Made by a program: the position numbers and the translations under genes. DNA of 64,000 nt from Ignavibacteriota bacterium (GTDB taxonomy: Bacteria; Bacteroidota; Ignavibacteria; Ignavibacteriales; Melioribacteraceae): positions 2,006,001 to 2,070,000 of the forward strand of contig JADJGF010000001.1 in assembly GCA_016708125.1 (NCBI GenBank), in the 5' to 3' direction. Positions 50,468 through 59,700 of this stretch are shown here, one piece after another; positions within the stretch are counted from its first letter, which is position 1; each line of letters opens with the position of its first letter. The notes beneath the pieces are model-generated. The model saw only the letters and a list, made by a program, of their open reading frames with translations. It ran no database searches and was not told the DNA's origin.

Positions 50468-53221
50468 TTAATTTTGCTTTCTTTGCTTCTTCTTCGGTTT
50501 TTCTTTTGTGAATAATTCTGCGGTATATTTTTCGTAAAGGGAAAATAGAAATTCCATTCTTTTTGCTTCTGTTGTAAATGGCTGAGTTCTGTATGCCGAA
50601 TCTACTGCTTTATCAAGTCGGTTGTGAGCTTTAACCAAAGTTGGCGGCATTGTTAAAGGATCGTATAAATCTGCGAGTGAACTATTTGGAAATTCTAATC
50701 TTGTATCTAAAACTTTTTGTGCGGCTTCTTCTATTTCTTTTATTTGTTTTTCTGTCGGATTTTCCGGCCATGGGAAATTGTTGTAAACAATATCTTTAGA
50801 ATATCTATAGTCGCTTTTCAATCTCCCACATACATATTTTACCCAAGCCATGTGCATCTTAGACATTAATATTCCAAAATGATATTGATTACCATTTGGA
50901 ATAGCCATACAAGTATCACTTACAATAGAGTTTTTATCAAAAAAGCCGAATGGAATATATGGTCTATTTTCAGAAGAAACTCGTGGCACAACAATGAAAG
51001 TTTCAGGTCGATTTCTATCACGAAAAAGAGTTGGTGTTGACGCAAATTTCTGTGTAGAGGGAGCAACACTATCAAGCCGAAACTTTTTAACTAACTCAGC
51101 TCTTTTTAGTACTTCAGGCATTTGTTTTAATTCGTTTGGTTTAACATCCGTAAGCCATAAGCACCAACGATTTTTGCCATTTAAGAACTCATAAGCAGAT
51201 ATTAGAGGAAGAATAAATTTGTCAGCATTTGGTTCTTTAATAAGAAATTCACTTTTTTCTTCATCTGATAATATTAAATTTCCACCATCTAACGGCATAT
51301 TGCCAAAACTCATTTTAGGCACATTACATAGTGGTGTAGATCGTTTATGTATTACCATATTATTTGCATCAACCAAATATGGATTGATATTTTTTACTTC
51401 AATCTTTAGTGCCTCGCCTTTAATATCTTCATATTCAAATAAATATTTTTTATTTGTATCAAAATTCGCAAAACCGATAATAACACAATAAACTGCAGCA
51501 TTGCCTCTCGCCTCATTATTCCATTTAAAAGTTCTGTGTGCAAAATGTATTTTAATATTATAATGATGAAAAAGAATATTCCACAAAATTCCAACTTGTT
51601 CACCTTGTGTTATTGAATTAGTTGAAACAAATGCCACTTTAATTTTCGTTTTATTTACAAATTTTGCTGCTTTAGAATACCACGCTGATACATAATCAAG
51701 TACACCCGAACCTTTAAATTTCTCAAATTCTTCAACAACTTCATTTCTTTGGGAAACTGACATAATTTTTGAACCAACAAACGGCGGATTTCCCAAAATG
51801 TAAGAAAGTTCTGTTTTAGGTATTATTTCTTCCCAATTAATTCTTAGTGCATTTCCGTTAATAATTGTTGCAGATTTTTTTAACGGAAGTCTAACAAAAT
51901 ATTGACCAAACTCATTACTAATTGCCATGTTCATTTGGTGATCAATAAGCCACATTGCAACTTCCGCAATTCTTGCCGGAAATTCTTCATACTCAATTCC
52001 GTACATCATATCAACATCAAGAAAAACCAATTCGCTTACATTTAAAAATCCTTGTCCTACTTTATCTTTGTATAATTGCCGCAGAATTTCAATTTCCAAA
52101 AGTCTTAATTCTCTGTAAGTAACAACAAGAAAATTACCGCAACCGCAAGCGGGATCGAGGAAACGCAGTTTGCTTAACTTTTCATGAAATGCAATTAATT
52201 TATTCTTATTGTGTTTTACTGTTTCAAAATCCGCCCAAAGTTCATCAAGAAAAAGCGGCTTAATAAGTTTTAGAATATTTTTTTCACTTGTATAATGTGC
52301 GCCAAGATTTCTTCTTTCAATAGGATTTTTTACACTTTGAAACATTGAACCAAAAATTGCGGGTGAAATTTTTCCCCAATCCAATTGACAAGAATCAAGC
52401 AATAATTTTCTCATACTGCTATCAAATGCTGCGGGCGGAAGAAACTCTTCGAAAAGTTTTCCGTTTACATACGGGAATGCGTTTAATTGTTCATCAAGAT
52501 TTTTTAATCTTTTTTCACGCGGAGTATTTAGCACATAAAAAAGTTCGCTTAATCTTGAACCAAGTTCGCTTCCGTCTTCATCGGTTCGTTGAGTTAGAAA
52601 ATCATAAAAAATATCTTTATCGAAAATTGTAGCATCATCTGCAAATAAGCAAAATAAAAGTCTAACAAGATAAACTTCAAGCGGATGACCTTCATAACCG
52701 ACTTCTTTTAATTTATCATGAAGTTTTCCCATAATTTCGGCGGCTAAAATATTTACGGGATCTTGTTCTTTGTAAGTATTTTTTTGGTATCCGGCAATAA
52801 ATCCAAAGTGTTGAACATTATTTAGAAATTCGGAAATTTTGAATTCTATTTTGTTATTTTCAACTAAATTATGCAGACGAAAAGTTTCAAAATCGGAAAT
52901 GAGAATATAATCGGGAATTTCATGTTCTTTAAGTGCTTCGGTGTATTCTTTAGCTTGTGTAAAAGCTTTGTCAAGGTCTTTGCCGCGGCTTTTCATTTCA
53001 ACAAGAAGAGTTCCTTTCCAGAGCAAATCAATGTAGCCATCGTGATCATCAAGCTTTTTTACTCTTTCTTCAAAAGTGGCAACTTTTTTTCTTGAAATTC
53101 CAAACACATTAAAGAAAGCATCAAGGAAAGATTTTGCATCGGCATCTTCGTTAAAAGTTCCGTTCCACTCTTGAGAAAATTTTAACGCACGGTCTTTTAT
53201 TTCATTCCAGCTTAAAGGCAT
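50468..53221 (-). CDS. MmeI-like type IIL restriction-modification enzyme
   Basis: This 917-residue single-chain enzyme begins 'MPLSWNEIKDRALKFSQEWNG', typical of the MmeI family (about 920 residues). The nuclease motif is D65-x9-E75-x-K77 ('IDLLWKGTLLVEMKSRG'). A helical spacer follows, then a gamma-class adenine methylase with 'FLDPACGCGNFLV' near 355-367 and 'NPPF' near 478. The C-terminal part should hold the target recognition domain. Such enzymes methylate adenine on one strand of their site and cut about 20 bases away. It stands alone, 220 bp from a tRNA gene and convergent with it, consistent with a transferable defence gene. The recognition site cannot be read here. Confidence 0.9.
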   Translation of the reverse strand: MPLSWNEIKDRALKFSQEWNGTFNEDADAKSFLDAFFNVFGISRKKVATFEERVKKLDDHDGYIDLLWKGTLLVEMKSRGKDLDKAFTQAKEYTEALKEHEIPDYILISDFETFRLHNLVENNKIEFKISEFLNNVQHFGFIAGYQKNTYKEQDPVNILAAEIMGKLHDKLKEVGYEGHPLEVYLVRLLFCLFADDATIFDKDIFYDFLTQRTDEDGSELGSRLSELFYVLNTPREKRLKNLDEQLNAFPYVNGKLFEEFLPPAAFDSSMRKLLLDSCQLDWGKISPAIFGSMFQSVKNPIERRNLGAHYTSEKNILKLIKPLFLDELWADFETVKHNKNKLIAFHEKLSKLRFLDPACGCGNFLVVTYRELRLLEIEILRQLYKDKVGQGFLNVSELVFLDVDMMYGIEYEEFPARIAEVAMWLIDHQMNMAISNEFGQYFVRLPLKKSATIINGNALRINWEEIIPKTELSYILGNPPFVGSKIMSVSQRNEVVEEFEKFKGSGVLDYVSAWYSKAAKFVNKTKIKVAFVSTNSITQGEQVGILWNILFHHYNIKIHFAHRTFKWNNEARGNAAVYCVIIGFANFDTNKKYLFEYEDIKGEALKIEVKNINPYLVDANNMVIHKRSTPLCNVPKMSFGNMPLDGGNLILSDEEKSEFLIKEPNADKFILPLISAYEFLNGKNRWCLWLTDVKPNELKQMPEVLKRAELVKKFRLDSVAPSTQKFASTPTLFRDRNRPETFIVVPRVSSENRPYIPFGFFDKNSIVSDTCMAIPNGNQYHFGILMSKMHMAWVKYVCGRLKSDYRYSKDIVYNNFPWPENPTEKQIKEIEEAAQKVLDTRLEFPNSSLADLYDPLTMPPTLVKAHNRLDKAVDSAYRTQPFTTEAKRMEFLFSLYEKYTAELFTKEKPKKKQRKQN

Positions 53222-53786
53222 TTAAAACTCTTCAAAAATTTAAGTATTAAGTTAACAGAATTGAATGATTTTTTCATTATGAAAAATGAGTTTTGCATTG
53301 CAGAAAACACTAAGCAAGAAATAATAAGAAAAATCTTGTATGTCGGCGATTTAAACAAATACGCTTCGACATGAGAATCTCAGTAGTTATAAATATTCAG
53401 ATAGGCGAGGTAATTGAAATTAAATTCAATACCATATGCGTAGAAATTTAGAAATTATTACACTATAAAAAACAGCCCAATTGGCAAAAAACAAATTTAT
53501 AAGAAATTTTACAATTTAATAGGTAATAAAATTATTGACGAAAAGTATTCAACAGATTTCTAAAATAGTGAAAAAGGCATTTTAAAAATAGCTTCAGATT
53601 TAAGAGCTTTTTCAAGATTTAATAATATTCAACTGAATTTTATCGTTGATATTCATATTATAATTAATAATTGAAAATATTTTCAGTATTTTAATCATGA
53701 GCAAAAATTTACTAAAGACATTGCAAATAATCACGATAGTTTTATTGACTTTATTGTAATACGTTCTAATAAAGAATTGGATTATT
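53222..53786. other. 565-bp gap with possible decayed coding sequence
   Basis: No intact gene is seen. Around 53470-53690 short open stretches on the plus strand, broken by stops, read like degraded protein ('KKQIYKKFYNLIGNKIIDEKYSTDF', then 'GILKIASDLRAFSRFNNIQ'), which suggests a relic rather than a regulatory region. I do not recognise the family. Confidence 0.3.
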
Positions 53787-56700
53787 GTGCTAAAGAAAAT
53801 AAATATATTGATTATTGATGATTCTAGTAATCTTATATTTGCATATTTAAGTGTATTAAAGAATCAGAGTTTTATCGTTAATCATAAACAAGTTTTAAGT
53901 TTAATAGATTTTGAAGTAGAACTTGAAAATAATAATTGGGATGTTATATTTTCCGAAATAAAATTACCAGAAATATCTGCCTTAAACGCTCTCAAAATTT
54001 TAAGAAAAAAAAACCTTAAAATTCCTTTAATCGTAATTACCACAAGGACAAGTGAAAAACTAATTATTGAACATATAAAGAATGGCGCTGCAAATTATAT
54101 ATTTAAAAAAAATATTAAAACTCTAGGTCATGTAATTTTAGAGGCAATTGAAGAAAACAGAAATGAATTAGTAACAAATGTTCAAAATTATACAAAAAAA
54201 AACGTTTCCTATATTGATAATATCAAAAAAATAAAAGATGATCCTATATCTATTAAAAGTACTGAGGCAGAACAATTTATCACTCAAAACGAGTTTAAAA
54301 ATCTATCGGATTCATCACCTGGTTTAATGGGTACTTTTTATCAGAGACCGAATGGTTCAATATGCATGCCCTTCGCTTCAAAACAAATCGAATATCTATA
54401 TGGATTAACTCCAGAAGAAGTAAAAGAAGATGCATCAAAACTTCTTGCAAGAAATCATCCGGATGATATTGAAAGAGTAAAAAAAACTATCGCAGAATCA
54501 GCAGAAAATTTAACCCCATGGCATTGTGAATTCCGTGTAATACACCCATCGCGCGGTGTGATCTGGTTAGAAGGATCAACAAATCCCAAACCGCATCCTG
54601 ATGGTGGGGTAATTTGGTATGGTTTCATACATGATATTACAAAACGAAAAATAATTGAAGAACAATTAAAAATTAAAGAAAGGCATTCACAATCACTTTT
54701 AAGACTATCAAAACATTTTGAAGTAGCCCAGACATACGAAGAAATTTTAGAATTTGCATATACTGAAATAAAGGAAATTATTGGGTATAAAAATTTGTGG
54801 GTTTACTTATTTAATTCAGATAAAACAAAAGCAAGAGTTATTGCAGTAAAAGGGCCAATTTCCTTTAAAATATTTGATGATATAAAAGTTGCTGAACTTA
54901 ATATTCATGGTGATAGAATGTTAGAAGAAATTGCGACTTCTTATCAACCTGTAATTATTGAAGAAGCAATTAATGATAATAGAACTAATAAAGATATTGT
55001 AAAATATCTGGGAAATAGGAGCATTATAAATATTCCTATTACTATTTCTGAAAAAATTTTGGGTAGTGTGGGATTAGGGACATTCAATGAAGAAGGTATT
55101 AAAATTCCTTCTAATATTGAGTTAGATTTTTTAAAATCTCTATCAAGCCAATTAGCAGCAACAATTTCGAAAATTAATATGGAGCTGGAGCGCGATAAAG
55201 TTGAAATAGAACTGCGTGAAAGTGAAAAACGATATAGGCTAATCACAGAAAATACTGCTGATACTATTGCAGTATTTGATCTTAATTTTAAACCAATTTA
55301 TGTAAGTCCTTCCGTAAAAAAATTAAGAGGATTTACAGTTGAAGAAACACTTGGACAGACTATTGATCAAATATTAACACCAAAATCTCTGGAAATAGTT
55401 TCAAATGAACTAAAAAATCAGTTTAAACAAGAGTTAAATAATGAAAAAGATATTGAAAGAAATGTTCTACTTGAGTTAGAAGAATATTGCAAAGATGGAA
55501 GCTTAATTCAAGTTGAAACTTCTGCATCATTTATTCGGGATATAAATAAAATTCCTATAAGTATTTTAACTTTAACAAGAGATATAACCGAAAGGAAACT
55601 TAATGAACAAAAATTAATTCAAAGTGAATTAAAGTATCGTGAACTAACAGAAAATTCCCCTTATAATATTATGTTGTATGATTCAGATCGAAAGTTTCTT
55701 TATGCCAATCGAAATTCATATTTTGAATTAGGTTTAAATTTGTCCGAACTGCTTGGTAAAAAAATAAACGTGAATGAAAATTTCACGCCTTCAAAAATTT
55801 ATGTAAATAAAATAGAAAGTGTTCTTAATTCAGGTATTCCGGAAGAATTTGAATTATTGATTCCAGACAAAAATAACCAGCTACGTAATCACAACATTAA
55901 ATTGACTCCAGAGCATGATAATAGTGGAAAAGTTATTGGAGTTATAGCCTTTGGGACAGATGTAACTGATGAAAAAGTATATAAAGCAGAATTAGAAGAA
56001 AGTAAACGTAAATTTCAAAATATAATTGAACTATCACCTGTTGGAATTTATCAATCATCTCCTGAAGGTAAGTTCCTTCTCGCAAATAATAGGCTTGTGC
56101 AAATTTTAGGATACGATTCCATAGAAGAGTTACTTCAGTTAGAATTAGAAAAAGATATTTATTTTGATTCAAGTAGCAGATCAACTTTAATAAACCAAAT
56201 AATTTCCGGTTCAGAAAGTCGAGACTATGAACTTAAGTGGAAAAAGAAAAATGGTTCAACAATATGGATTACAAATTCAGTACGAGTTGAGAAAGATGAA
56301 AATGGAAACATTTTGTACTTTGAAGGATTTGTAAAAGATATTGATGCTCAAAAAAAATCTGAAATGGAACTTCTTAAGTTATATACTGCCGTAGAACAAA
56401 GTTCCGCAACAATTGTGATTACTGACCTTGAAGGTAATATTGAATATGCAAATCCGAAATTTAAGACATTGACTGGATTTGATTTAAATGAAGCAAAGGG
56501 AAAAAACCCAAGAATTATTAGCTCTGGGAAACATTCTAAAGAATTTTATAAAAATATGTGGGATACAATAACATCAGGTAAAGACTGGCTTGGAGAAATT
56601 GAAAATAGAAAGAAGAATGGTGAATTATTTTGGGAAAGTGCTGTTATTTCTCCTATAAAAAATTCTAATAATCAAATAACTCATTTCGTAGCAATAAAAG

Positions 56701-57455
56701 AAGACATCACTGAAAAGAAGAGAATTATGCAAGAGTTAGTTGATGCAAAAGAAAAAGCTGAAGAAATGAATAGAGTTAAATCAATATTTTTTGCAAATAT
56801 GAGTCATGAATTACGTACGCCTTTTGTTGGAATTATGGGATATGCTGATTTGTTATCTCAATCTTTATCTGATCATGAAGAAAAGGAAATGGCAATTGGG
56901 TTATTAAATACAGCAAAGAGAATGAGAGACACATTAACTAAAATACTAAATTTATCTAAGTTGGAGTTTAACGAAATTGAATATCGTCCTAATAGATTTG
57001 ACATTACTGTAATACTAAATACCATACTTAAAGAATTTTATATTACAGCACAGAAGAAAAATATTATTTTAAGAATTGTCAAAGATTTTGAATCGTTGGA
57101 AATAAATACTGATGAATCACTACTTTTTGAAATTTTAAGTAACTTAGTTAGTAATGCTGTTATTTATACAGAAAAAGGTGAAATCATTATATCTGCAAGT
57201 ATTATAATGAAAGAAAATAAAGATGTTTTATTACTTAAAGTGGAAGATTCAGGAATTGGAATTCCTAAGGAAAAACAAGAAATAATTTGGCAAGAATTTA
57301 GGCAAGTAAGCGAAGGAACAACCCGCAATTATCAGGGGACAGGACTTGGTCTATCCATTGCAAAGAAGTACATTAAATTAATTGGTGCTAAAATTTATTT
57401 GGAAAGTGAAATTAATAAAGGGACAACGTTTTTTATTGAATTACCAATTTCATAA
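53787..57455 (+). CDS. Giant soluble pseudo-receiver/PAS/GAF sensor histidine kinase
   Basis: This 1222-residue protein starts with GTG. Its N-terminal receiver (5-120) keeps the acidic pair ('IIDDSSN', D11/D12), but Glu57 replaces the phospho-Asp ('DVIFSEIKLPEISAL'). A PAS domain follows at about 180-290 ('YGLTPEEVKED'), then GAF at about 305-465 and about four more PAS domains to about 985, marked by 'DITERKLNEQ', 'DVTDEKVYKAE', 'DIDAQKKSEME' and 'DITEKKRIMQE' linkers. HisKA has His1006 in 'NMSHELRTPFVGIMGYADLL', and the ATPase has 'DSGIGIPKEKQEIIWQEF' and 'GTGLGLSIAKK'. There are no membrane segments. No response regulator is adjacent. A perfect terminator follows at 57553. Confidence 0.9.
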   Translation: MLKKINILIIDDSSNLIFAYLSVLKNQSFIVNHKQVLSLIDFEVELENNNWDVIFSEIKLPEISALNALKILRKKNLKIPLIVITTRTSEKLIIEHIKNGAANYIFKKNIKTLGHVILEAIEENRNELVTNVQNYTKKNVSYIDNIKKIKDDPISIKSTEAEQFITQNEFKNLSDSSPGLMGTFYQRPNGSICMPFASKQIEYLYGLTPEEVKEDASKLLARNHPDDIERVKKTIAESAENLTPWHCEFRVIHPSRGVIWLEGSTNPKPHPDGGVIWYGFIHDITKRKIIEEQLKIKERHSQSLLRLSKHFEVAQTYEEILEFAYTEIKEIIGYKNLWVYLFNSDKTKARVIAVKGPISFKIFDDIKVAELNIHGDRMLEEIATSYQPVIIEEAINDNRTNKDIVKYLGNRSIINIPITISEKILGSVGLGTFNEEGIKIPSNIELDFLKSLSSQLAATISKINMELERDKVEIELRESEKRYRLITENTADTIAVFDLNFKPIYVSPSVKKLRGFTVEETLGQTIDQILTPKSLEIVSNELKNQFKQELNNEKDIERNVLLELEEYCKDGSLIQVETSASFIRDINKIPISILTLTRDITERKLNEQKLIQSELKYRELTENSPYNIMLYDSDRKFLYANRNSYFELGLNLSELLGKKINVNENFTPSKIYVNKIESVLNSGIPEEFELLIPDKNNQLRNHNIKLTPEHDNSGKVIGVIAFGTDVTDEKVYKAELEESKRKFQNIIELSPVGIYQSSPEGKFLLANNRLVQILGYDSIEELLQLELEKDIYFDSSSRSTLINQIISGSESRDYELKWKKKNGSTIWITNSVRVEKDENGNILYFEGFVKDIDAQKKSEMELLKLYTAVEQSSATIVITDLEGNIEYANPKFKTLTGFDLNEAKGKNPRIISSGKHSKEFYKNMWDTITSGKDWLGEIENRKKNGELFWESAVISPIKNSNNQITHFVAIKEDITEKKRIMQELVDAKEKAEEMNRVKSIFFANMSHELRTPFVGIMGYADLLSQSLSDHEEKEMAIGLLNTAKRMRDTLTKILNLSKLEFNEIEYRPNRFDITVILNTILKEFYITAQKKNIILRIVKDFESLEINTDESLLFEILSNLVSNAVIYTEKGEIIISASIIMKENKDVLLLKVEDSGIGIPKEKQEIIWQEFRQVSEGTTRNYQGTGLGLSIAKKYIKLIGAKIYLESEINKGTTFFIELPIS

Positions 57456-57552
57456 AATCTAAATATTATTTAGATTATTTTATTACTAACTTAATTGAGA
57501 ATACTTTTAACTTATTTTTTTTTAATTAAAATCTTATATAGGGGGTTCTTTG

Positions 57553-57580
57553 CCAACCTTGGGGGAAGGTTGGTTTTTTT
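57553..57580 (+). terminator. Rho-independent terminator after the giant kinase
   Basis: The perfect 8-bp arms CCAACCTT (57553-57560) and AAGGTTGG (57566-57573) enclose the loop GGGGG and are followed by seven T. Confidence 0.9.
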
Positions 57581-57609
57581 ATAATGGAATATCTAACTTT
57601 TTAGTACAA

Positions 57610-58002
57610 TCAAAAAATAAAATGTTGATGTGCTAATGAAAGTAGTTTTGGATCTTCAATTTTATTTTTGTTCTTAAAAATTATTGCCCAAATAATGTAA
57701 CACTCTTTTTCGGTAATCATAAAATTTCCGGAATTATATCTGTTGATTAGCTTTTCAGAGACACTCGCCTGTATTTCAGCTAAATTGAATTTATTATTTT
57801 TTATGCACTCAATTGCTGTTTTAATTATATCTTCCATCGGTTTAAGTTCATTGGACATTTTATCCATGTCAATTTCAAAAGGAACAATTTTATAATTCTG
57901 ATCGTTTGAATAAATATTTTCTAATAATCTAACGGCACTTTCCATAGAAATCGGCGCGGTTACAAAATTGCCGGTTTTGATATTTTTTACCCTAAATTTC
58001 AT
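57610..58002 (-). CDS. Small cytoplasmic protein of unknown function
   Basis: This 130-residue protein has no signal peptide or membrane segment. The start is well supported by GGGGGGAAGG directly before the ATG, resembling the leader of pilin 1. The N-terminus 'MKFRVKNIKTGNFVTAPISMESAVRLLENIY' is beta-alpha and the rest is helical ('DIIKTAIECIKNNKFNLAEIQASVSEKLINRY'). I do not recognise a family. It is transcribed alone and converges with the giant kinase across a terminator. Confidence 0.6.
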   Translation of the reverse strand: MKFRVKNIKTGNFVTAPISMESAVRLLENIYSNDQNYKIVPFEIDMDKMSNELKPMEDIIKTAIECIKNNKFNLAEIQASVSEKLINRYNSGNFMITEKECYIIWAIIFKNKNKIEDPKLLSLAHQHFIF

Positions 58003-58254
58003 CCTTCCCCCCTATGAAATGATGATGTTTTAAGTCATGCTAAAATGATAGGTTTTTTATAAAAGCAATCCTTCCAAGTTTTTGCAACAATATTTTGCTC
58101 TTTATATAATTTAACAATTTTTTTTTGTTTAAAACAGATCAACTTTTTAATTCAATAAACGAGCAACAAAATTGAGGACATAATTTTTGTAAATAGTTAA
58201 TTTGATCAAGATGATATACAAACTGATTTATTCAATAACTGAATTAGATAAAAG

Positions 58255-58350
58255 TCATTGACCATAAGCCCCATCAACAAGCGTATTTCTAAGTAACCCG
58301 TTATTCTTCATTTGAGACTCTTTCTTATTTTCGATGCGAACCACCCCCAT
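58255..58350 (-). repeat. Repeat copy 1 with a conserved 31-codon micro-ORF
   Basis: 58254-58319 is nearly identical (two mismatches in 66) to 61219-61284, and weaker similarity runs to the CCCATATT at 58346-58353. On the minus strand both copies hold an ATG-to-TGA frame of exactly 96 bases. The C-terminal 20 residues end 'SQMKNNGLLRNTLVDGAYGQ' here. It may be a tiny gene family, or the end of a lost mobile element. Confidence 0.6.
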
Positions 58351-58400
58351 ATTCAAATTTGGACTGGAAACTCAGAAATGATAAAGAAAGAAAATAGAGT

Positions 58401-58547
58401 ATAATTTTATTTTCTAAAAGGCCGAATGAATTTATGATTAAGCTTCATAACAGAATGCCTGTAATACTTGGATTGCAGGAAGCTATAGAATATCTGTCCG
58501 GTGATTCAAATAGTAACTTGGAAATATGCCAGCTGTATAAGGATTAG
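58401..58547 (+). pseudogene. Relic of a SRAP (YedK/HMCES-type) gene
   Basis: An open stretch ending at TAG 58547 reads 'RPNEFMIKLHNRMPVIL', followed by 'GLQEAIEYLSGD'. This matches the C-terminal SRAP signature '(A/P)NELxxxIHNRMPVILP', whose His is an active-site residue. No N-terminal Cys2 domain is present upstream, where stops interrupt the frame, so only about 48 codons of a roughly 220-codon gene remain. SRAP proteins shield abasic sites in single-stranded DNA. Confidence 0.6.
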
Positions 58548-58754
58548 AGGAATATGGAAAAAGAGGTTGCGGCGTTTTAATTGCATTTGTTCATTATGAT
58601 CGATTAAAATTTCTATTTGCTGATTATAAAATTTTTATGGTAAGTTATTAATTCTTAATTATAAACAGTTACAAGTATTCCTCAATTATATAGTTGAATC
58701 ATTTATTAATATTCGGTAATATTAAACTAAAATCATAAATAAAGGAAAATAAAA

Positions 58755-59198
58755 TTGAATAGTAACTCTCATAATAGATATAGTATAAGATTAATCCGTT
58801 ATGGAATATTGTTATTTTTATTTGGATTAATTACTGGTTTTTTAATTCCGTTATTGAAAAATCCAAGGATGGGTTTATCTAGTCATCTTGAAGGTGTAAT
58901 GAATGGAATTTTAATAATAATTTTTGGATTAATTTGGCCAAAATTAAATTTATCGGATAAACAATTCCAATGGACTTTTATACTTACCATATTTGGAACA
59001 TATACAAATTGGTTTACAACTCTGCTGGCTGGATTCTGGGGAGCAGGTTCGGAAATGATGCCAATTGCTGGAGGAAGTATGCAAGGATCAGCATTTCAAG
59101 AAATAATAATAAAATTTGGTTTGATATCCTTATCAATTTCTATTGTATCGGTTTGTATAATTATATTATGGGGTTTGAGAGGAAAGCTTGTAAAATAA
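58755..59198 (+). CDS. Four-helix membrane protein, HabA/HabB hydroxylaminobenzene-mutase-like
   Basis: This 147-residue protein starts with TTG after AAGGAAAATAAAA. It has four membrane segments ('YGILLFLFGLITGFLIPLL', 'GVMNGILIIIFGLIWP', 'WTFILTIFGTYTNWFTTLLAGFWG', 'FGLISLSISIVSVCIIILWGL'). The motif 'NPRMGLSSHLEGVMNG' and the spacing of 'NWFTTLLAGFWGAGSEMMPIAG' are those I associate with HabA/HabB-type hydroxylaminobenzene mutases, although many members have no proven activity. It stands alone between the two 96-bp repeats. Confidence 0.6.
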   Translation: MNSNSHNRYSIRLIRYGILLFLFGLITGFLIPLLKNPRMGLSSHLEGVMNGILIIIFGLIWPKLNLSDKQFQWTFILTIFGTYTNWFTTLLAGFWGAGSEMMPIAGGSMQGSAFQEIIIKFGLISLSISIVSVCIIILWGLRGKLVK

Positions 59199-59700
59199 AT
59201 TGCAAGTTAATTCAAGAATTTAACTAACAAGTTTCCGAAATAATCAACGAGTAAGTTTCTCAAATAAATAATCCCTAATATCTCGGATGAAATGAAAATA
59301 GCTACTTTGATTTGTATATAATAAAATAAATTTAAATTGTCTCGTCAGAACGAAGAGCTATTATTACCGAATAACTACTTAACAATACTTTTCTTAAAAA
59401 CAATGTAAGTCTCACATTTACTAATTATTAGATTTTCATTTTATTACATGTAAATGTTTTAGAATATACTGGGCTTGTTAGATGATATTTGTATTTTAAA
59501 AATTTAATACGATAATGTAGTGTGAAAATTTATAGAGTGTAAATTGAATATTAATAATATAATTGTAAATAGATATACTTTTGTATCGCTCATTTTTTGT
59601 CATAGTCGAAATACCGCTCAGTTGAATATAAATTATAACCTACAATTGACAATAACTAAAACTATTATAAAAATAATTATACTTGAACAAGGGTGAAGGA
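59199..59700. other. 502-bp AT-rich gap without recognised gene
   Basis: I see no open frame of note, RNA gene or clear hairpin. It should hold the promoter of the T9SS protein gene that starts at 59701, but no convincing -10 or -7 element stands out. Confidence 0.4.
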
